From the NCBI GenBank assembly GCA_002421685.1, contig DISB01000005.1, forward strand, positions 21,041 to 85,040: DNA of 64,000 nucleotides, given 5' to 3'. The notes under the pieces are model-generated. The model was not told the origin of the DNA. It saw only the letters and a program-made list of their open reading frames with translations, and made no database searches. Made by a program: the position numbers and the translations under genes. Numbering within the stretch: position 1 is the stretch's first letter; each line of letters starts with the position of its first letter. This document shows positions 25,903 through 37,200 of the stretch, one piece after another. The stretch comes from Bacteroidetes bacterium UBA6221 (lineage in GTDB: Bacteria; Bacteroidota; Bacteroidia; Chitinophagales; Chitinophagaceae).

Positions 25903-27363
25903 TTGAAACTACCTGCGCATATACTGCTTTTTTATGCCTGCCTGTGCTTACCGGCATGCAGGCACGACAAATACCAGGCCCCTGCAAGCGGTACCGCGGC
26001 AAATAATTATCCTGATGCGGTAAAGAATATACTAGTGAATAAATGCGCCACAGCGGGTTGCCACAACGAAGCCAGCTATACTGGAGCGGGCGGACTCAGG
26101 CTGGATAGTTGGGAACATTTATTTGACGGCGGCAACAATGGCGCAGTTGTAGTGCCATACAATACCGGCAACAGTTCGCTGCTGTATTTTGCCAATACCT
26201 TCCCCGAGTTGGGTACCACGGCCTTGCCCGCCATGCCTTACAACCAGCCCTCACTCAGCAGAGAAGAATATATCACACTGCGCGACTGGATAGCCGCGGG
26301 TGCTCCGGACAAATATGGCAATATTCCCTTTGCCACCAATGCTGATACACGGCAAAAAATATATACCGTGCAACAGGGTTGCGACCTGGTAGCGGTAATA
26401 GATGCGGAGAAACAGGTAGTGATGCGGTACATAAGTGTCGGAAAGGATTTTGCCCGCGAGCAACCTAATAATATCGTTATGTCACCGGACGGGAAGTATG
26501 CCTATATCTCTTTCTGGAATGCCCCGCTGGTGCAAAAAATAGATACCCGCACCGACAGTGTGATAGCGGAAGTAGTTACTCCAAAAGCCTTTCAGAAAGC
26601 CATGCAATTAAACGAGGACGGCGCCAGGCTGATAGTATGCAACTGGCATTCGCAGGAGCTGGTAATGATTGACGCCCTGAACATGCAACTCACCGGTAAT
26701 CTCGGAAAAGATATACCCTTTATTGGCGGATTTGCCGCAGCCGGAGACATTTTTTATGCTACCTCGCAATTCGGTAATACAGTGTACAAAATATTCGCTG
26801 ATGGCAACCACAAGGCCATAAGTATAGATGATAACCCGCCTGTGCAGGAAGCAACTGCTAACACACCCGACCCCTATCGTATAAAATTATCGCCGGACAA
26901 GAGCAAGTACTTTGTGACCTGTACGAACACCCATGAAGTGCGGGTAATGAATACTGCCGCCGACACACTGGAAAAAGTAATACCCGTAGGACATACCCCC
27001 CAGGAAATGGCGGTTTCGCTCGCGCAGCCCTATCTTTTCGTTAGCTGCTCCAACGACACCGTATCCGCTCTTGAAGTCGGCAGTATTTATGTCATCAACC
27101 ATCAAACCGGCGAGGTGGTGAAAAAAATAACCGGGAAGTTTTTTCAGCCCTATGCAGTAGCTGTGGACGACAGGCGAGGACTGGTCTACATCTTCAGCCG
27201 GAACGAGGACAGGAATGGCCCGCCACCACACCATAGCGGCCCATGCTCGGGACGCAATGGCTTCTACCAGGTGTACGACCTGCATACGCTGGAACCTTAC
27301 AACGGCAAACGCTACGAGATATCCGTAGACCCATACGGAGCCGCCCCCCGGTTCTCCTATTGA
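25903..27363 (+). CDS. Paralogue: CX4CH cytochrome-like/beta-propeller lipoprotein
   Basis: 486 residues, colinear with the protein at 23985. Lipobox LPAC (Cys19); haem-type site CATAGCH (Cys48, Cys53, His54); MPYNQPSLSREEYITLRDWIAAGAPD; then the propeller with AVIDAEKQVVMRYI, VQKIDTRTDSVIAEV and VINHQTGEVVKKITG. The only start that gives the complete lipoprotein signal is TTG at 25903 (TTGAAACTACCT). The two copies have diverged clearly but keep the CX4CH motif and the conserved ending PPPHHSGPC-SGRNGFYQVYDL, so they likely share a function. Origin by duplication around folB is probable. Confidence 0.82.
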   Translation: MKLPAHILLFYACLCLPACRHDKYQAPASGTAANNYPDAVKNILVNKCATAGCHNEASYTGAGGLRLDSWEHLFDGGNNGAVVVPYNTGNSSLLYFANTFPELGTTALPAMPYNQPSLSREEYITLRDWIAAGAPDKYGNIPFATNADTRQKIYTVQQGCDLVAVIDAEKQVVMRYISVGKDFAREQPNNIVMSPDGKYAYISFWNAPLVQKIDTRTDSVIAEVVTPKAFQKAMQLNEDGARLIVCNWHSQELVMIDALNMQLTGNLGKDIPFIGGFAAAGDIFYATSQFGNTVYKIFADGNHKAISIDDNPPVQEATANTPDPYRIKLSPDKSKYFVTCTNTHEVRVMNTAADTLEKVIPVGHTPQEMAVSLAQPYLFVSCSNDTVSALEVGSIYVINHQTGEVVKKITGKFFQPYAVAVDDRRGLVYIFSRNEDRNGPPPHHSGPCSGRNGFYQVYDLHTLEPYNGKRYEISVDPYGAAPRFSY

Positions 27364-27463
27364 AAAACTCTATAACCCTTCGGGTTGATATTATATGAAT
27401 ATTTACTGCAAATAACTATCTTAGGTTAATGTATATAGCTGTCATTCTCAAACACAAAAGCCT

Positions 27464-28297
27464 ATGAAAGCTTTCTGGACAAGAATAAGCAATACGGGTA
27501 TCAGGCCCGATATGCCGAAGGACCTGGTTAAAAAAATAAAAATAACCAACCAGATAGTATTCAGCCTGTCGATAATCGCGTCTTGCTATCTTTTCGTTTT
27601 TTACTTCCTGGGCTTTAAAAAAGAAGGTATCGCGGTCATACTGATTGTCGCTTCTATGATAACACCTATACTGCTCAATTATTATAAACTGTTTTCACTG
27701 GCCCGGATATGGTTCCTTGTCGCCATCAACATCGCTGTACTTGTCTATTCCAATATCTTCGGCTCTGATGCGGGCATACAATTGGCTTACTTCTCGTTTG
27801 TTAGCCTGCCCTGGCTGATATTCGAGTTCAGCGACTGGAAGTACATACTGGCGGGCGTATTCCTGCCTATGGCCGGGTACGGGCTAACGGAATTCGGGAA
27901 TAACTATCCGATGGTAGCAATTACACCGGAGGTGCAAAAAACCATATACATCAGCATCGTGTTCGTGGTATTTATCATCCTCAGTTTGTCCATGATGTTT
28001 TTCGCATACCAGCATTTCATGTCTGAAAAAGTACTGATACAGAGCAACAATGCCCTGGTAACCAGCCAAAGGAAACTGGAACTGCGCAACAGGAAACTGG
28101 AAGAGATAGCGTGGATACAATCGCACAAACTGAGGAAGCCGGTGGCTACCATACTGGGTTTGATACAACTTATTAATTTCAAAAATCCCGACGATCCTGA
28201 AAATGAACGTACACTGCATCATATTAAAACGGCCGGAAACGAACTGGACGAAATAATTGCAGAAATAGACAAGAAAACCAGGATAAGAGATAATTAG
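27464..28297 (+). CDS. Membrane protein with DHp (HisKA-like) domain but no ATPase domain
   Basis: 277 residues. Six hydrophobic helices (about 31-50, 55-72, 80-98, 104-120, 126-145 and 160-182) are followed by a coiled coil and a DHp-like domain with WIQSHKLRKPVATILGLIQL, in which the His of SHKLRKP is in the phospho-acceptor position. The protein stops about 30 residues later with no N, G1 or G2 box, and the next gene begins on the other strand one base on, so no ATPase part can follow. Similar DHp-only proteins are common in Bacteroidota. It may take a phosphate from another kinase or act as a dimerising partner. Confidence 0.75.
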   Translation: MKAFWTRISNTGIRPDMPKDLVKKIKITNQIVFSLSIIASCYLFVFYFLGFKKEGIAVILIVASMITPILLNYYKLFSLARIWFLVAINIAVLVYSNIFGSDAGIQLAYFSFVSLPWLIFEFSDWKYILAGVFLPMAGYGLTEFGNNYPMVAITPEVQKTIYISIVFVVFIILSLSMMFFAYQHFMSEKVLIQSNNALVTSQRKLELRNRKLEEIAWIQSHKLRKPVATILGLIQLINFKNPDDPENERTLHHIKTAGNELDEIIAEIDKKTRIRDN

Positions 28298-28298
28298 G

Positions 28299-30170
28299 CT
28301 ACCTGTACAACCCGATCTTAAAGTCGTCCAGGTAGAACTGCACCTTTCCCGTATTCCAGATATCCAGGCTGATTATATTCCCATCATTTAAACCATCCGG
28401 CACTTTCACGAAAAAATATACCTCACCCCAGCGGTCGTATTCGGTATGCTCAAAGCTGAGCCCGGTTCCTCCTGCATGTACACAACTATTGTCGGCCACA
28501 CCTATTTTATTATCAATTTTACACGATGTCCAGTACACATAGTTGTTTGAATCGTCCTGCACCGCAAATACAAACAAATGTGGCTGGTAATTAGAGAATC
28601 CGGGTATCATGAACCTTCCGCTGCATCTTATCCAATTTACATCTTTAAAATCCGACTGCTTATAGACAGCCTGTATCTTACCCGGGAAATATTCTTCCCC
28701 GTCGCGTACATGGTACACATATTCTGCTGTATCAAGGGGATCGGACACATAGTGGTCATCGAGCGGTAGATTAAAATCTTTATAGGCATAGGTTCGCAGC
28801 CTGGCTAGCGATTTCACATCGGGTTGAAATTGGTTCATTTCGGCAACCAGCATATCCTCGTAGGTCAACCTGGTTTTAAACAACATCTGCAGGTAGAACC
28901 TGTAGTTGGCGTTATCACTCGCATATTTTTTCTGTGCCTGCAGGTAACTGAGTGATAGCACCGCACCGACACACAATAAACATGCAACAGCAAATACTGC
29001 TTTTGTGGCCCCACTTTTACGCGATATATATTGTATGAAGCTTGCCAGTGGCAGGGATAATAAAGGATACAGGTGCAGCATCGGGCGTGAGCCAAAACCA
29101 TTAATATAATTGTAGCAGTACCAGGAGTAAATGATATAGATATATACCGGCAATATGACTACGATAACCAGCTTCCAATCTTTCAGGCTTTTATAAAACA
29201 TAAGCCCCGTCAAAGCAAACAGCATGACCGGAGCGTAAGGCAACCAGCCATTGCCTGACGAGAAAAGCCCTTCCACCAATTTCGGGTTTGCCCAGTTGAA
29301 TGCCTGTCCTCCATAACTGTAATAGATATAACTACCTGTCACAAGCTTCCAGTAGAGCATTTGCGGAATAGCCGGCAATATGAAAAAGATTGCCGCCATC
29401 AATAGTTTATACCGGTGCACTTTGACAAACTGAAGCTTTTGCATCAACGAAGCCTTGTCACTCACTCCATACAGGAAAGGGAGAGCCAGGCAAACGACAT
29501 CACTTGGCCTCATTACAGTGATAAACCCTGCTATAAGCCCCACGACAATAAACCAACCTGTGCCAGGTTTTTCGTGCAGCCGTATTGTAACATACATCAA
29601 CAAGGCATAGAGGAAAAATAAGGGTATATGACTCATCCCCGCCTGGCCAAATGCAAACCAAAACATATTAGTGCCCAACAATACAAGTATCAAAGTAACC
29701 AACGCCTGCATATGCCTGAAGTACCTTCTCAGCACCTTATACACCAGTATCATGCCCAGCAATGTGTACATAATGCTACCGGCGGATAAGGCGAGCTTAT
29801 AACTATCGTCGTAGCCATTGGCAGGCAGGCCGGCGGCTGTTTCGTATAAGTGCGCGGCAAGGAAGAACGGCAGCTCCATCAGCGCTACGGCATAGGTATA
29901 TTGATTCAGCCAATGCTCCAGGCCTGCTTCTACATTGTATTTTTTTATAAAGGCAGTATAGTCAAAGACACCCTGCTCAATACCCGCATTGGCGGGCAAC
30001 TTATCCATATCCTGCAGGTTGTGGTATATGATAGCCGAGGGCAGGTATATATAATAGCCCATAACATCGCCGTAAAAAATAAAGCGCTTCGGGTTATACT
30101 TTCCCATTAGTACCGCCCCCGCTGCAAGTGCCAGGGCGATGAGTAAGATCGTATAGAATTTACGGGACAT
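28299..30170 (-). CDS. Polytopic membrane protein, glycosyltransferase-39/PMT-like
   Basis: 623 residues from MSRKFYTILLIAL. About eleven membrane helices fill residues 5-440; the first periplasmic loop contains YGDVMGYYIYLPSAIIYH, with the acidic residue where GT-C mannosyltransferases carry the catalytic Asp. The C-terminal 180 residues are a soluble, beta-rich periplasmic domain ending GKVQFYLDDFKIGLYR. This fits GT-C enzymes that move a sugar from a lipid carrier, but donor and acceptor are unknown. An in-frame opening at 30221 would run into the pdxJ control region and adds a non-typical leader. Confidence 0.75.
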   Translation of the reverse strand: MSRKFYTILLIALALAAGAVLMGKYNPKRFIFYGDVMGYYIYLPSAIIYHNLQDMDKLPANAGIEQGVFDYTAFIKKYNVEAGLEHWLNQYTYAVALMELPFFLAAHLYETAAGLPANGYDDSYKLALSAGSIMYTLLGMILVYKVLRRYFRHMQALVTLILVLLGTNMFWFAFGQAGMSHIPLFFLYALLMYVTIRLHEKPGTGWFIVVGLIAGFITVMRPSDVVCLALPFLYGVSDKASLMQKLQFVKVHRYKLLMAAIFFILPAIPQMLYWKLVTGSYIYYSYGGQAFNWANPKLVEGLFSSGNGWLPYAPVMLFALTGLMFYKSLKDWKLVIVVILPVYIYIIYSWYCYNYINGFGSRPMLHLYPLLSLPLASFIQYISRKSGATKAVFAVACLLCVGAVLSLSYLQAQKKYASDNANYRFYLQMLFKTRLTYEDMLVAEMNQFQPDVKSLARLRTYAYKDFNLPLDDHYVSDPLDTAEYVYHVRDGEEYFPGKIQAVYKQSDFKDVNWIRCSGRFMIPGFSNYQPHLFVFAVQDDSNNYVYWTSCKIDNKIGVADNSCVHAGGTGLSFEHTEYDRWGEVYFFVKVPDGLNDGNIISLDIWNTGKVQFYLDDFKIGLYR

Positions 30171-30247
30171 TGCGGGAGCATTTTTCAATAAGTAAGTTAT
30201 ATCATTATTCCCTGTCGGCACAGTGTCCGGGCAGAACAGAAAAAAAC

Positions 30248-30255
30248 TACTTTTG
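30248..30255 (+). promoter_or_regulatory. -7 element adjoining pdxJ start
   Basis: TACTTTTG matches TAnnTTTG and ends four bases before the pdxJ ATG, the same geometry as at folB. A transcript from it would have no or almost no leader. Confidence 0.4.
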
Positions 30256-30259
30256 CACC

Positions 30260-30988
30260 ATGGCCGTAAAACTCTCTGTTAACATTAATAAAATCGCTAC
30301 ACTGCGCAACAGCAGGGGCGGAAATGTGCCCGATGTACTACAGGCCGCTATCAATTGCCAGGTGTTTGGCGCGGACGGCATCACAGTTCACCCCCGGCCG
30401 GATGAAAGGCATATACGGTATAGCGACGTGCGCCAGATAAAGCCCATTATCACTACCGAATTTAATATAGAGGGCAATCCTAAAGAAGACAAGTTTGTAC
30501 AACTGGTACTGGAAACCGTGCCCACGCAGGTGACACTGGTTCCTGACACAGCAGGACAACTCACATCAGACCATGGCTGGGATACACTCAAAGAAGCTCA
30601 ATATTTGCGGGAGATCATAGGCGTGTTCAGGCAGGCGGGCATAAGGGTTTCGATATTCGTGGATCCCGTAGCCGATATGGTAGCTGCAGCGGCAGATACC
30701 GGTACCGACCGCATAGAATTATACACCGAAGCATTTGCAAAAGAATTTCATCACGACAGGGATGAAGCCATTGCACTTTATATCCAGGCAGCCATAGTTG
30801 CCAACGAAAAAAAGCTGGGGATAAATGCCGGGCATGACCTTGATATGAACAACCTGGCATTCTTCGCCAGCTCCATTCCGGGACTGCTGGAGGTCTCCAT
30901 CGGCCACGCCCTTATTGCAGATGCATTGTATTACGGCCTGGAGAACACAATCCAGTTATACAAGCGCCAACTTGTTCATTCCCGTTAA
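30260..30988 (+). CDS. pdxJ: Pyridoxine 5'-phosphate synthase
   Basis: 242 residues from MAVKLSVNINKIATLRN; the longer in-frame opening at 30170 is rejected because its 30 residues precede a complete family N-terminus and cross the promoter. PdxJ blocks present are SRGGNVPDVL, DGITVHPRPDERHIRYSDV, EFNIEGNP, TLVPDTAGQLTSDHGWD, VSIFVDPV, IELYTEAFA and GINAGHDLDMNNL. The enzyme condenses 1-deoxyxylulose 5-phosphate with 3-amino-2-oxopropyl phosphate to give pyridoxine phosphate. Divergent from the GT-like gene. Confidence 0.97.
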   Translation: MAVKLSVNINKIATLRNSRGGNVPDVLQAAINCQVFGADGITVHPRPDERHIRYSDVRQIKPIITTEFNIEGNPKEDKFVQLVLETVPTQVTLVPDTAGQLTSDHGWDTLKEAQYLREIIGVFRQAGIRVSIFVDPVADMVAAAADTGTDRIELYTEAFAKEFHHDRDEAIALYIQAAIVANEKKLGINAGHDLDMNNLAFFASSIPGLLEVSIGHALIADALYYGLENTIQLYKRQLVHSR

Positions 30989-31031
30989 CAACTCAATAAC
31001 ATTTTATTAACAAACGTCTTCAAGGTAAAAT

Positions 31032-31065
31032 TTGTTATAGTTAATTATTAATCAAACTATAACAA
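31032..31065. promoter_or_regulatory. AT-rich dyad between pdxJ and the giant adhesin gene
   Basis: TTGTTATAGTT and AACTATAACAA are perfect 11-base inverted arms separated by 12 AT-rich bases. It lies 43 bases after pdxJ and 86 bases before the adhesin -7 box. There is no T-tract and no GC pair rich enough for a good terminator, so an operator or a weak bidirectional terminator are both possible. Confidence 0.5.
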
Positions 31066-31150
31066 CTTAAGAATATCAAAAATATCAATAAATTTACAGC
31101 GGTATTTCTGGAGCTTACGGGCAAAATATTTATGCTGTATTAACATTTGA

Positions 31151-31158
31151 TACTTTTG
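31151..31158 (+). promoter_or_regulatory. -7 element of the giant adhesin gene
   Basis: TACTTTTG, followed by CAATAGAG, matches TAnnTTTG. At -33 only TTTA is found, so the promoter is imperfect. The predicted leader is about 90 bases long, which leaves room for leader-level control. Confidence 0.5.
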
Positions 31159-31252
31159 CAATAGAGAGAAGAAACAGGGAATAGAATACAACACGAATTA
31201 GTCCGCTTTTTTACCCGACATATAGAGAGTTATTTAACGGTACATCAACTTT

Positions 31253-34200
31253 ATGATCAAAAATCTATACGCACTGGCCTTTTTGTGCATGGTGAATTTA
31301 TTGTCTTATCAAGGCCTGGCCCAGGCGCCGGTCGCCGCATTTTCAGCCAGCAAAACTTCAGGATGTTCACCGGTAGTAGTGCAATTTACCGACCAAAGTA
31401 CGGGCAACCCTACCAGTTGGTTTTGGGACCTGGGCAATGGCGGTACTTCAACGCTGCAAAATCCTGCCGCAACGTACATAACACCAGGTACTTATACAGT
31501 AATACTTACCGCTACAAACAGCAACGGCAGTACCAAAGACACTAACTACATCACGGTACATACCTCGCCTACGGTAGCATTTACCGCGGACACTACCAGC
31601 ACTTGCGGAACCAAGACAGTCAGTTTTACCAACAATACCACGCCAGGTGCGCCCGGGGCTGTTTCCTATTTCTGGGATTTCGGAGATGGCGATTCCTCAA
31701 CAGCTGTAAACCCCACACACACCTACACATACGCGGGTAATTTTGCCGTTTCATTGGTTGTAGTAAATAGTAATGGTTGTACCAGCACGCTGACCAAAAA
31801 CAACTATATAAAAGTGCTGCCCAAGCCTGTGGCTTCTTTTGCGGCAAACAGTACATCCAGTTGCAACGCACCGTTCCAGGTAACGTTTACCAACAACAGC
31901 ACCAACGGGGTTTCATATGCGTGGAACTTTGGGGATGGCAACACGTCCACAAGTACCAATCCTTCTAATACTTACACATCGCCCGGCACTTACAACGTAC
32001 GCCTGGTAGTAACAGGCAGCAATGGTTGTAAAGACACACTCACAAGAAATTCTTATATAGTAATCGGGCAGGTTAACGCCAATTTCACCAACAGCAGCCC
32101 CGTATGTGTGGGGCAAAATGTAACTTTCACCAACACCACCACCCCCGGCGCCGGCATCAGCAGGTTGTGGAACTTTGGCAATGGCGGAACGGATACCGCC
32201 GTTAACCCTGTGTACAAATACAACACTGCCGGTACTTATACGGTAACGCTCATTGAGCAATATGCCAACAATTGTAATGATACTATCTCCAAATCTGTAA
32301 CAGTGAACGCTAAACCGACCGCCGGATTTGTATCGGCAGATACGGTAGGCTGCACAGTACCTTTTTCGGCTGATTTTACCAATACATCAACAGGTGCGGC
32401 CAGCTATTCGTGGAATTTTGGACCTGGCACATCAACCGCTGCAAACCCAACCTTTGTCTACAATGCATTGGGCATTTACAACGTGCGACTGATAGCCATC
32501 AGTAGCGCCGGCTGCCGGGATACGCTTACCAGGAATAACTATATCAAACTACAAGTACCGTCGGGCACCGTGGCGGCAGTCCCGGACAGTACCTGTGCCA
32601 ATACGCCTGTTCAATTTACTGCTGCACTTGCGGCGCCTTTGTATGCCACCAACTATCGTTGGGATTTTGGCGACGGCAGCAGCCCCGTCAACTGCAGCGC
32701 CTGTAAAACGCAGACCCATTCTTATAGCAGCAACGGAACATATACAGTGCAGCTTATCATCACCACTACTGCCGGCTGTTACGACACAATACAAAAAACA
32801 ATTACTATCAGTTCTAAACCTACCGCAGGGTTTACAGGGAGCCCGTTGACGATATGCCCTGATGCTACCGTCGGCTTCACCAATTCTTCTACCGGTGCTA
32901 ATTCCTACTTCTGGATATGGGGAGATGGCTTCACCGATACTACCACCAATCCCGCCCATACCTACAACACAACGGGTATGTATACGGTATCGCTGATAGC
33001 TTCTAACAACGGCTGTAAAGACACCCTTACCCGTTCCAACTATGTAACGGTGCAATTGCCGCACGCAGATTTCACACCTACTTTCCAATGCAGCGCCAGG
33101 CTAAGCTATACGTTCCTCGACAGTTCTGTTGGTGCAAATACCTATAGCTGGGATTTTGGAGACGGCAACACATCATCCACTGCGGGAAACGTAACACATA
33201 CTTACGCTGCTCCGGGAACATACAATGTCGAGCTGAGAGTTTATAATACTGCCACAGGCTGTTACGACACTATGACACGTACTATCAGCGCCAAACCCAT
33301 CACCCTGCCTACATTTGATGCCAACGATACGACCTTGTGCAAGGGTCAGCTACTCATATTATCCAGCAATGGGCCTTACGACCTTACTTATAAATGGTAT
33401 TTTGGCAATAAGACAAATAATGCACAGGGAACAGTAGACCCCGGATTCTTTGCCGACTCTGCAGGTGTATTTGATGTTAAACTTGTGGTAACTGACAGCG
33501 CAGGCTGTATGGACAGCGTTGTCAAGACCAATCATGTAAGAGTAGGGGCACCCAAACCGGACTTTACGGCAAGTACTGTGAGCCCCTGTAAAAATGCACC
33601 GGTATTGTTTGATGAGACCAGCCCTGCGGGCGGCTTCGCTATTACCAACAGGTACTGGGATTTTGGAGATGGCTTCCAGGCCAGCACAGCTTCCGATACC
33701 ACAAGCCATTCATTCAACAACCCCGGCCCCTATACTATCAAGCTGGTGGTTACCGATGCAAACGGTTGTAGGGATTCTCTGACAAAAACAGATTATATAT
33801 ACGCATATAAACCAACCGCGCAATTTCACAGTGAGGATACAATAGTATGCGCCGGCGACACTGTTGAGTTTGTCAATAATTCGGGGGGGACGAGCTTTAC
33901 GTCTTTCTGGCAGTTTGGTGACGGCAATACAAGTACGGTCACCACGCCTGAACATATTTATAATTCACTGGGCAACTACACTGTAAAACTGAATATCATT
34001 GACAGCTTTGGGTGTAAAGACTCGATGACAAGAGTGGATTATATAAAGGTGCAAAAACCAACAGCGGCATTTACCATGAGCGATAGCGTGGCCAATTGCC
34101 CGCCGCTTACTGTTTATATGACAAACACCTCGACGAACGGCTCCAGCTATGCATGGACATTTGGTAACAATAACCAATCCTCCTTCACAAATCCGTCAAC

Positions 34201-37200
34201 TACCTATACCTATCCCGGTGTATATACCGTAAAACTTGTAGCGACCAATATTGCAGGTTGTAAAGATACCACCACAAAAACCGTTACGGTCAATGGCCCG
34301 ACGGGAACATACTCCTACACTCCCATCACAGGGTGCAACCCGCTTACCGTACAATTCACTGCTGTCTCCAACAACACCACATCATACATCTGGGACATGA
34401 ACAACGGGTACACACAGACGACGGGTACGGGTTCATTTACGTACACCTATACCCAAAACGGAAGGTATGTACCTAAACTGATACTGAGCGACGGTGCGCT
34501 TTGCCAGGTACCGATACAGAATACTGATACGATAAAAGTGGATGAACTGCAGGCCGATTTTTCTTTTACAGCGTCGGGAAATCTTTGTAAAACAGATACG
34601 GTACACTTCAATGATACCATACTCACCACTTTATCGCCCCTCAGCACACGTTCATGGAATTTCGGTGATGGCGGAACCAGTACAGCACAGGACCCCTCGC
34701 ATTACTATAGTGCACCGGGCACATACCAGGTACGATTGGTCGTTACCAATACCAATGGCTGTAATGATACGATTATCAAAGTATTGACTATACATGCGCT
34801 ACCGGTAGTCAGTGCCGGTGCCGCTCCTGATTCAATTTGTCCCGGGCAACCGACCGGTGCGCAACTTACCGCAACCGGAGCCGCGACCTACAATTGGACG
34901 CCGGCTACAGGATTAAGCTGTACCAATTGTTCCAACCCGCAGGCGAATCCACAGGCTACCACAACCTATATCGTAACCGGCACGGACACCAATGGCTGTG
35001 CAGCCAACGACACCGTAACTGTCAACCTGAAACCTAAACCTGTTGTAACCATATCAGGCGATACAACCATCTGTGAAGGTGAAACAACACAACTGACCGC
35101 ATCTGGCGCAATCAGCTACGCCTGGTCACCGGCTACAGGGCTGTCCTGTACATCTTGCTCCAATCCTATCGCTTCTCCGTCGGCCACAACAGCCTATACG
35201 ATAATTGGCACTAACGGTTCAGGATGTAAGGACACATCAACAGTTACGATAACAGTACTACCCAAGCCTGTTGTAACCACGAATGGTAACCAGGCAATAT
35301 GTAACCAGGACACTGCATTATTGATAGCCTCTGGTGCCGCAAGTTATCTATGGTCACCTGCAACGACATTGTCGTGCGGCACATGCGACAGTACGCAGGC
35401 TCACCCTGCAACCACCACTATATATTCAGTAGTTGGCACAGGCGCTAACGGCTGTAAGGATACAGCAACTGTAACTGTGAGCGTTAACACGCTACCCGTT
35501 GTAAGCGCTGGTAATGATAAAGCAATATGTACCGGCAGCAGCACGACATTACAGGCCACAGGTGCAATTTCTTATACCTGGACACCCGCTACCGGGTTAT
35601 CATGTACTAATTGCGCCAACCCTACAGCTAATCCAACCACGACGACAACCTATATAGTGACCGGGGTAAACGGCACTAACTGTTCCGACCAGGATACAGT
35701 CACAGTTGTTGTTCATCCCTTGCCAACAGTAAGCGCAGGAACAAACAAAACAATATGCAAAGGCTTTGGTGTAACACTCCAGGCTACCGGGGCGAATACT
35801 TTTACTTGGTCTCCGGCTACAGGATTGTCCTGCACCAACTGCCCCAATCCCACAGCTTCGCCAATAGTTACTACTATATATACCGTTACGGGCATTGACA
35901 GCAACGGCTGCTCAGACACAGGCGTTGTAACTGTAGTTGTCAACCCCCAACCTACTGTGAGCACAGGCGCCAACAAAACCATTTGCCTTAATGATTCAAC
36001 TCAACTACAGGCAACAGGCGCTATAACCTACGTATGGTCTCCTGCTGCGGGACTGTCATCAACAAACGTCGCTAACCCTAAGGCAAGCCCATCAGCTACC
36101 ACCACCTACACGGTAATAGGTACGGACGCAAATGGCTGTAAGGATACCGCAACTGTTACGGTGAACGTAAATCCCCTGCCTGTAGTGACCGCCGGTGCAA
36201 ACAAATCTATATGCACGGGCAGCAGTGTGCTATTAACGGCTACCGGCGCATCATCCTACACCTGGTCGCCCAATACGGGTCTATCCTGCGCCAATTGCGC
36301 CAACCCTACGGCTAGTCCCACTACAACCACCACTTATACTATTACCGGTGTTGATGTGAACGGTTGCACAGACACAGGGCAAATAACAGTCGTTGTAAAT
36401 CCTCTGCCTAATGTAAGCGCTGGCAGCGCTCAAAGCATATGCCTGAACGACTCAGCCCAACTGCAGGCCACAGGCGCTGCAAGTTATACCTGGTCGCCCA
36501 CTACCGGCCTTTCTCAACCCAACATTGCCAATCCGAAAGCAAGCCCGGCATCTACTACTACCTATACCGTTACAGGTACGGATGCCAATGGTTGTGTGAA
36601 CACGTCAACAGTCACTGTGACTGTAAAACCGCTACCGGTTGTCAACGCAGGTAACGATGTAGCCATATGCCTGGGTTCTTCGGTTCAACTGAATGCTACC
36701 GGTGCGGGTACGTCAGGTACTTATAAATGGGTTCCTGCAACCGGGCTAAGTTGTTCTAACTGTGCTAATCCGCTGGCAAGCCCCACGGGTACTATTACCT
36801 ATATCGTTACAGGCACGGCTTCCAACCTCTGTACAGATACTGATACTATAACCGTTAAGGTAAATACTCCACCCACGGTAGCAGCGGGCGCTAATGTGGA
36901 TATTTGTACCGGCGATTCGACACAATTGCAGGCTACGGGCGCTGACACCTATACATGGTCGCCTGCCACGGGTTTATCATGCACCAATTGTCCTGACCCG
37001 TTTGCCAAACCAACTGCTACAACCACCTATACAACCATAGGTGTAGATACAAATGGCTGTAAGGACACTGCTTCGGTAACGGTTACAGTAAAGCCACTGC
37101 CGGTAGTAACAGTTTCAGCATCGCGCAGCAAGGTATGCGAAAATGATACCGTGCAACTGATGGCAACAGGAGGCTCGCCATATGCCTGGTTCCCCAACAA

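Noticed and set aside
24600..26000. Mobile element explaining the cytochrome/propeller duplication around folB
   Set aside because: No terminal repeats or transposase remnants flank either copy; ordinary duplication is sufficient.
28290..28310. A frameshift joining the kinase-like protein to a lost ATPase domain
   Set aside because: The following DNA codes for the convergent GT-like protein up to one base from the stop, so there is no room for a domain.
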